A DNA stretch of 64,000 nucleotides, from NCBI RefSeq assembly GCF_910592395.1, contig NC_088319.1:2482001-2546000 (forward strand), given 5' to 3'. The notes below the pieces were generated by a model. The model saw nothing but the letters and a program-made list of their open reading frames with translations. It searched no databases and had not been told where the DNA came from. Positions 58,851 to 64,000 of this stretch are shown one piece after another (positions within the stretch are counted from its first letter, which is position 1; every line of letters starts with the position of its first letter). Source of the stretch: Lineus longissimus (Eukaryota; Nemertea; Pilidiophora; Heteronemertea; Lineidae). A program made the position numbers and the translations under genes.

Positions 58851-60149
58851 GCAGAGACGAGGTTTTCGCCAACAGTTCAGCTCCACCCGAGCGGTTCTGT
58901 TGAGACAATCGGAGTTCAGGATTTTGATTCTCCGGGGTGAGGTCGATGAAGCAAATCACCAAAACGTGCTCAATACTAACAAAAACTATTTTGTTTCGAA
59001 ACCCAAGTAGCAATCTGTCGTCAATATAATCTATAGTCTCTGTGGAATAGAAGCCTGTTTATCTTTATAAAAAGGCCCCTATATCAGAATTGGCTATCAA
59101 GCGCTAGACAGGGTGTCGTACCGTCCTCCTATTGTCTTTTTGTATGATAAGTGTACAATGTAATACAACGTGCCATACCTTTTCAAGCCAGATGTACTCG
59201 CCCGCCTCGTTCGTTTTAGAAGCCTCTGAATATCCATATGTTGATAAATATATAACGCAAATGGGCTTTTGCTTGTGGCCAGAACGCAAGCCAAAATGTC
59301 TTCTAGCAAAATATGCAACATTTGAACACTGTATCAGAGATCGCGTTGGAAATATGTCCTTGTCAGTCAGAGGGCCGCGCCATGTAACTTGCTCGAATAT
59401 CCTCCAAGAGTCAATCATTTGAGTACAAAAGAGAAAATACAAGGCAATGTGCAGGTATGCACTGCCAAATATCCAAGTGACGAGTGGATGATCTTGATAA
59501 GCCATGCTTTGCAAGAAACTTATCAGCAGAATACGGTTCATTTTTTTTCAAAACGATTCACACTGGAATCTTAAAGCAAACTGATGAGCAGACTAAATGG
59601 TTATCCGAAATGCTATTTCAGCGACGTTTTTTTGGGGGGAAATAGAGAATTCTGTTGGTCAATTTCATCACTGAACATGCATCGTAGCACTCACAGGTCA
59701 GTCAATACGATTTACAAGGAAGGTTTTTTATGGTGTCTCCTCGCTGGCATTGACGATGCCCCTCTTCACAAGTTGTTGTTGGGACTTTTCAAGAATTGTG
59801 TTGTTGTGAAGATTATCAAGCACCTCAGGGACCACACGCCAGTTGTTGAGGCCCTCACACTTTTCGATCGATTTCAAGATCTTGCTCCTCGTTAATGACA
59901 TCATATTTGACACAGTAACATGACACATTACGAACTGCTTCCAGAATACACAACACGGCGCATGCTGATCAGAAGGTCGAGGGTATTTTATATGCGATTC
60001 GGACGAGTCAGTTGTTGTGACAGGACATAAACCTCCGATCGCGAACTATAAAAATACATTTGACAAAAAGGAAAAGGCGGGTAATATAAGCATGATGACC
60101 AAACTGTCGACTACACAGTCACCTTCCACACTACAGTTAGTTTCAATCC

Positions 60150-60262
60150 TTTTGGATGTTGGGTCCGAAAGATCAAGAGAGAGAAACCAATTTTTTAAGA
60201 AATTGGCCCGGTAGGTTTTGCACAGCGGTCAAAAAGGCTAGTGACATTTACTTATGAAGCCG
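60150..60262 (+). mobile_element. Diverged partial relative of the 27774 element
   Basis: AAGAAATTGGCCCGGTAGG and AAAAAGGCTAGTGACATTTA followed by AGCCGAC parallel the right half at 27905-27982. The left outer arm is missing or badly diverged. Confidence 0.35.
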
Positions 60263-60588
60263 ACAACAGAGTGAAATCTCGATGAGGACACTCGTTCTTA
60301 TAGCGTTTCCGAATCAATTATCGCATATAAGTACTAGTTTATAAGCGACGTATTGCATAATAGCGCGCTGAATGGTTGAATATTGATTTGTTTATAGTGA
60401 ACAGTATTCATTGAACAAGCACATGAAAAATCCGGAGAAGACATCAAATTCAGATAACGGGCACACGATCACCCGTATTTCAGATGGTGCTGTTGTAACG
60501 CCAACATCATATACTGTTTACATCATATATAACGCTTACTTAAAGTTTGGTGATGACACTGAAAGTGTAAATTCGAAGGCGATATGTC

Positions 60589-60810
60589 TCAGATGAACAT
60601 GAAAAACAAACTTAAAATTTGCCGAATTCTTCCCTGCACGTCCAACATTTTGACCAGAATCTCACAGAAAATAGCACTAACCTTGTCAAGTGCACCAACC
60701 ATTGGTACATTTCCAAAAAAGTACATGCACATGTATAAAGATACACACGCGATCCAGTCAAAAGAGGGGTCTACCCACCAATTGTTATTCTGTTGCTTCT
60801 TGAGCTTCTT
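60589..60810 (-). CDS. Possible internal exon, weakly like TM1 of an SLC16-type transporter
   Basis: An open minus-strand frame (60873-60589) has no ATG near its start. A possible acceptor (CAACAG) precedes NNNWWVDPSFDW at about 60787. DPSFDW partly matches the SLC16 monocarboxylate transporter signature before membrane segment 1 ([D/E]G[G/S][W/F][G/A]W): D, S, F and W fit, and both Gly positions differ. A hydrophobic run (IACVSLYMCMYFFG) and then SAIFCEILVKML follow, roughly where the family has a GVFFVEF-like segment, but the spacing is about five residues longer. A consensus-like donor (AAG then GTTAGT) sits inside the frame after GALDK and would cut the similarity short. No second SLC16 exon was convincingly found. 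It may be a degraded exon, another membrane protein, or chance. Confidence 0.25.
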   Translation of the reverse strand, partial: KKLKKQQNNNWWVDPSFDWIACVSLYMCMYFFGNVPMVGALDKVSAIFCEILVKMLDVQGRIRQILSLFFMFI

Positions 60811-61823
60811 AAAAACATTTGAGGGGTATTTCGGCCAACACGAATATGCGGCCCCGTAGAAGTTTTTTGGCAAAATGAAAAGCCACTAGTGGATATAAGA
60901 TTTTGAAAAACTTCCAAGGGTTTGTCCCCCGGAAATCACCGACGTTTCCCGAAGTGATTGTACCGCGCCAATAATTACCCGAACATATCCTTAAAGTCGC
61001 CTAGTAACTTCCAAGACGGGAAAATAATCTGCTAATTCACTGCGAAAAAGACTCGGATACTTTCCAATCTTCTTCACGTTGATGTCGGTTTCCTGGCTCG
61101 ATATATCAATAGGAGGCATAAGAGAATCTGGAGAAGAGCAGCTGTCGGAAAGCAGAAACTTATATCTTATATATGCTATATGATTGGGAGAGGATACAAA
61201 GAGGGAAACAAGAAATAGATGAGATGACTCAAACATCCAGAATCACAGCTCAGGGCCCGGCCATTCAAAACAAGGTTACTTACATGTACGCTGACGTTAT
61301 CTTTAACTCGGCTGCACTCTAAATGTCTTAACTGAAGGAGATAACGCCAGGTTAAGTTCGCACCAACGTTAGTAACAGAATTTGTTTGAACAACCAGAGC
61401 CAGGCAGCCTCGAATATAAACCAACAGATTACTTTTGCGGATTTCGCGAATAAACGCAACTCGCGAAGATAAAAATAGCCAAAAAACATTCAGGGAAAAA
61501 AAATAATGGGCTCTCGTAATCCACCAAAAGAAAAATCGCGATCTATTTTTCGGGGAAAAAGAAATTCACGGCATAGAGATACGACTGGAAAGTGTGATTC
61601 TCTCTATGTGATGCATCACAAATTAATCGATCTCATATCAGGTATGAGGAATAGATTACGGTTAGGTACTACTGCTGGTATACATGTATGTTATATGATT
61701 GCTTAGGTACTCATTTGCCTATCAGGCCGTTTACTCTAGATTGTCACGAGATGACTAGTCGCGTCTCTATTCTCTATTTACCAAGCCTAATTAGGATTCC
61801 ACCATGCTCTACGGAACAAGCCA

Positions 61824-62075
61824 TCAAAGAAGGGTGATATTCTTCACGACAACACGTGCCAATTTCCCATTACTATTATTGGTCTCTCGATCGATATGCA
61901 CTCGGGCCAAATCGTGAAAGAAAGCACTGTAAGTCCATTCGCAAATGTTTTTTTCCGAACAGTCTTGGAATTTGGAGCTCAATCTGCTGGTCAGGTTTAT
62001 AATTTGAAGATCGATTTTACAATTCGGCATCGGTTCTAATTCATGAAGTGAATATACTCTCAACAAGGCGGACAT
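61824..62075 (-). CDS. Candidate exon or small ORF, unknown
   Basis: An 83-codon minus-strand frame starts at ATG 62075 and can extend about 10 codons upstream to an in-frame stop. The translation has a balanced composition, with Cys residues in PNCKIDL, QDCSEKN and NICEWTY and a polar C-terminal half (HIDRETNNSNGKLARVVVKNI). No domain is recognised. It lies on the same strand as the 57158-58126 exon and the 60.6-60.8 kb candidate, so it could belong to the same transcription unit, but no splice chain could be built by eye. Confidence 0.2.
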   Translation of the reverse strand: MSALLRVYSLHELEPMPNCKIDLQIINLTSRLSSKFQDCSEKNICEWTYSAFFHDLARVHIDRETNNSNGKLARVVVKNITLL

Positions 62076-62167
62076 ATTTTCGTGATTCCCGCATATTACT
62101 GTTCAACAGTCAACGACCAACGACAATCCCACTCGACAAAAAGTTATATTAATTCATATCAAAGACA

Positions 62168-62458
62168 TTAAAAACCTTTTAGTTGATTATAAAGGCAGTT
62201 ATCGAGTAAACGGACATCATTAAAAATATCCATGGAATAAACACCTTTTCTAAATAAAACAGCAATTAATACGAATGACTCTGATGAGAGACAAAAACTA
62301 CATACAAATTTAGTTAGGCTATGAAGAATATAAGACCAGTAATGATAGATTTCATGGAGAAAAACGACGGAAAACACAAATTTAGAGGCAAAAATAAGGA
62401 TCGCATTGTGAACCATAGAATAAATTGCAAACGTAACACCGATATATGACAATTTCAA
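62168..62458 (-). CDS. Candidate hydrophobic ORF, unknown
   Basis: A 96-codon ATG-initiated minus-strand frame with at least two hydrophobic stretches, around YIGVTFAIYSMVHNAILIF and SFVLIAVLF. It could be part of a multi-pass membrane protein exon. AT-rich non-coding DNA often yields such translations, so support is low. It sits about 90 bases upstream (minus sense) of the 61824-62075 candidate. Confidence 0.15.
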   Translation of the reverse strand: MKLSYIGVTFAIYSMVHNAILIFASKFVFSVVFLHEIYHYWSYILHSLTKFVCSFCLSSESFVLIAVLFRKGVYSMDIFNDVRLLDNCLYNQLKGF

Positions 62459-62765
62459 GCCGCTGCCTTTCCCTGTTCTGCGCGGAATCCAAGTGACTAA
62501 TTAAATGTTATTTCTCTCCGTTTCTTCCTCTCTTGCCCCAGTACGAGTGGTCACAATATTTCACCAAGAGAATGATAGCACCGTACATAAATTTTGTCAC
62601 TTTGAGAGAAAATGGAATTTTTTTGGCTTGCCTGTAATTCATTGTTAACTGGTCAATTGGCTTAACCTCTAGAGCATTAGCAGGAGACGACATTAGAAAA
62701 AACGACAGGTTTTATTGTGAGTAGCGTCTACAAGGACGTTTGGCAAGATACAGAGTGTGTCGCAA

Positions 62766-62845
62766 TCATGCACCATACAACAGCCTAAATGGAGCTAAAA
62801 TCGTGACCAAAACCGAGGCGGACAGTACCGTATCGATTCCGAGAC
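62766..62845. repeat. Partner of the 58775-58850 segment
   Basis: See the 58775 entry. The flanking sequences differ, so the shared block is short. Minus-strand frames across both blocks are open but not clearly homologous. Confidence 0.35.
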
Positions 62846-63376
62846 AAGACCACCATTGATTTTTTAAGCCTTTTAGCGGTTGAATTGTCAATGTTTGACC
62901 GCGACGCATCAAATACTGCGTGTGGTTGTGAATCTGAAATTTTGATATGATATTCCGGACAGTATGGCAAGTAAATGGTGAAAAGTAAACTGGTAGTTGA
63001 CCACGGAAATTTTTTGATAATCGACAAATTAGACAGACATTGATATTTCCACTCTTTTCAGCCAACTGGTAGAAAAATCTCAAAACACGCCCCCTATTAC
63101 CCAATTAGCAAAATTCGAAATTAATTTTTTCATCATATAATTTCTTTATATCTGTAGACTTGCCACAGAAAATATTTTTTCAATACCTCTCCAAATATGT
63201 ACTTGAGAGTTAAAAACATGCACTCGTCTAATTGATAGGCCTCGACCCTCCAACCTATGAATATTCAATGATGGTTTTGTCTCTTCCTAAAGCCAAAATG
63301 CGGGTCAAGGTATCAATCGTGCCAGAGGAAGGATAGCATAAAAAATCCAAGCAAAGCATTAGGTTTCTTAAGGATT

Positions 63377-63580
63377 GACCATAGGCGCCACCATTTAGGC
63401 TGGAACTTGAAATCCGAAAGTAATTAGAACTTTTTCAGAGCGAATTGAATATCAATTTCAAGGGTGCACGGAGTCTGTTCTTTGATTTCCAATGAACAGA
63501 TTTTCAGTCTTGAAATTCGCTTTTTATTTCATTTTGCAGGAATTCTGACTACTTTAGGATTTTAGGTTCTAACCGTGGGG
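63377..63580 (+). mobile_element. Family A long-inverted-repeat MITE
   Basis: The left arm starts GACCATAGGCGCCACCATTT and continues AACTTGAAATCCGAAAG. The centre has CAATTTCAAGGGTGC and TCTTGAAATTCGC. The right arm has ACTTTAGGATTTTAGGTTC. The outer right terminus is not recognisable past 63580. Confidence 0.65.
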
Positions 63581-64000
63581 CGTAAGCCACGCGTCTCTTG
63601 GTGTAGAGGGCCTTCTTTATGTAACTGATACCTCTGCCCACCATGAGCCAGAAGATTAGACAAGTGTTGATTTTCCTCGTCCCTATGGGCTTCGATCGCC
63701 GCTGCTAAAAACATCATTTTTAAGGGAGGTAGCCGGCATTATAAAAAAGATATTTTGTAAATTTTTATTGCTAGACAATTTTGGTACGACCTTGTACGGC
63801 AACATGTCACTCCTCTCTTGAAGATTAAATTCGCTTCCGCGTCAGGAGAGGGACATTTTTGAAGCTAAGGACAATGCCCTGCCTTTACTGTTCAATATCT
63901 TTAAAACAGCCTGGTAAAACCATGCGCCTTCCTGCGAAATCTTGTGATATTTGAGTGGTCGATCTCTCCTTTCAACGAAGCAACAATCCAACCTTGTGTC

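Noticed and set aside
59728-59928. Minus-strand frame with VPEVLDNLHNNTIL, thought of as a death-fold (CARD-like) fragment
   Set aside because: Only one helix-pair-like stretch is suggestive, the frame stops soon after, and the plus strand is open too.

Overview
This 64 kb window looks like gene-poor, mobile-element-rich nuclear DNA of an animal. Base composition is moderately AT-rich, and long reading frames are almost absent. I see no operons, ribosome binding sites, CRISPR arrays, rRNA or canonical tRNA genes. Supporting signs are a metazoan-type LINE reverse-transcriptase fragment, many short inverted-repeat elements (MITEs) with superfamily-typical target-site duplications (TSDs), minisatellites and homopolymer C/G tracts. 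The repeat style (pogo-like CAGT termini, Harbinger-like elements with TAA/TTA duplications, CR1/L2-type 3' tails) fits a marine invertebrate such as a cephalochordate, echinoderm, hemichordate or lophotrochozoan. The sequence alone does not settle which.

Layout. 0-9 kb: scattered MITEs (long-inverted-repeat family A, CAATAGC family E, pogo-like elements) in otherwise featureless DNA. 9.2-10.4 kb: an 840-bp minisatellite of 36-bp units, followed by a three-unit degenerate array holding a C30 tract. 11-14 kb: a tandem duplication and two MITEs. 15-18 kb: four diverged copies of one local segment, broken up by a Harbinger-type MITE and by a MITE nested inside another MITE. 20-37 kb: more copies of the same families and hairpin elements. 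37.7-39 kb: LINE remnants, including a frameshifted reverse-transcriptase C-terminus. 41-43 kb: a minisatellite and a 1-kb inverted-repeat structure with two poly-C tracts. 44-56 kb: further MITEs, a 386-bp palindrome at 51.5 kb, SINE/LINE tails and a 116-bp hairpin element with a clean 5-bp TSD.

Genes. The only convincing coding sequence is on the minus strand at 58126-57158: a terminal exon with a good 3' splice site and about 320 codons, rich in beta-strand-like repeats, of unknown function. Weaker exon candidates lie at 60.6-60.8 kb (minus; vaguely like the first membrane segment of an SLC16 transporter), 61.8-62.1 kb (minus), 46.8-47.2 kb (plus) and 14.0-14.4 kb (minus). The right end (57-63 kb, mainly minus strand) is the most gene-like part.

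I found no multi-gene system. The interest lies in genome structure: nested and TSD-bearing non-autonomous transposons, large palindromes, and C/G homopolymers that seem to start inside MITEs. Repeat boundaries were read by eye and may be off by several bases.
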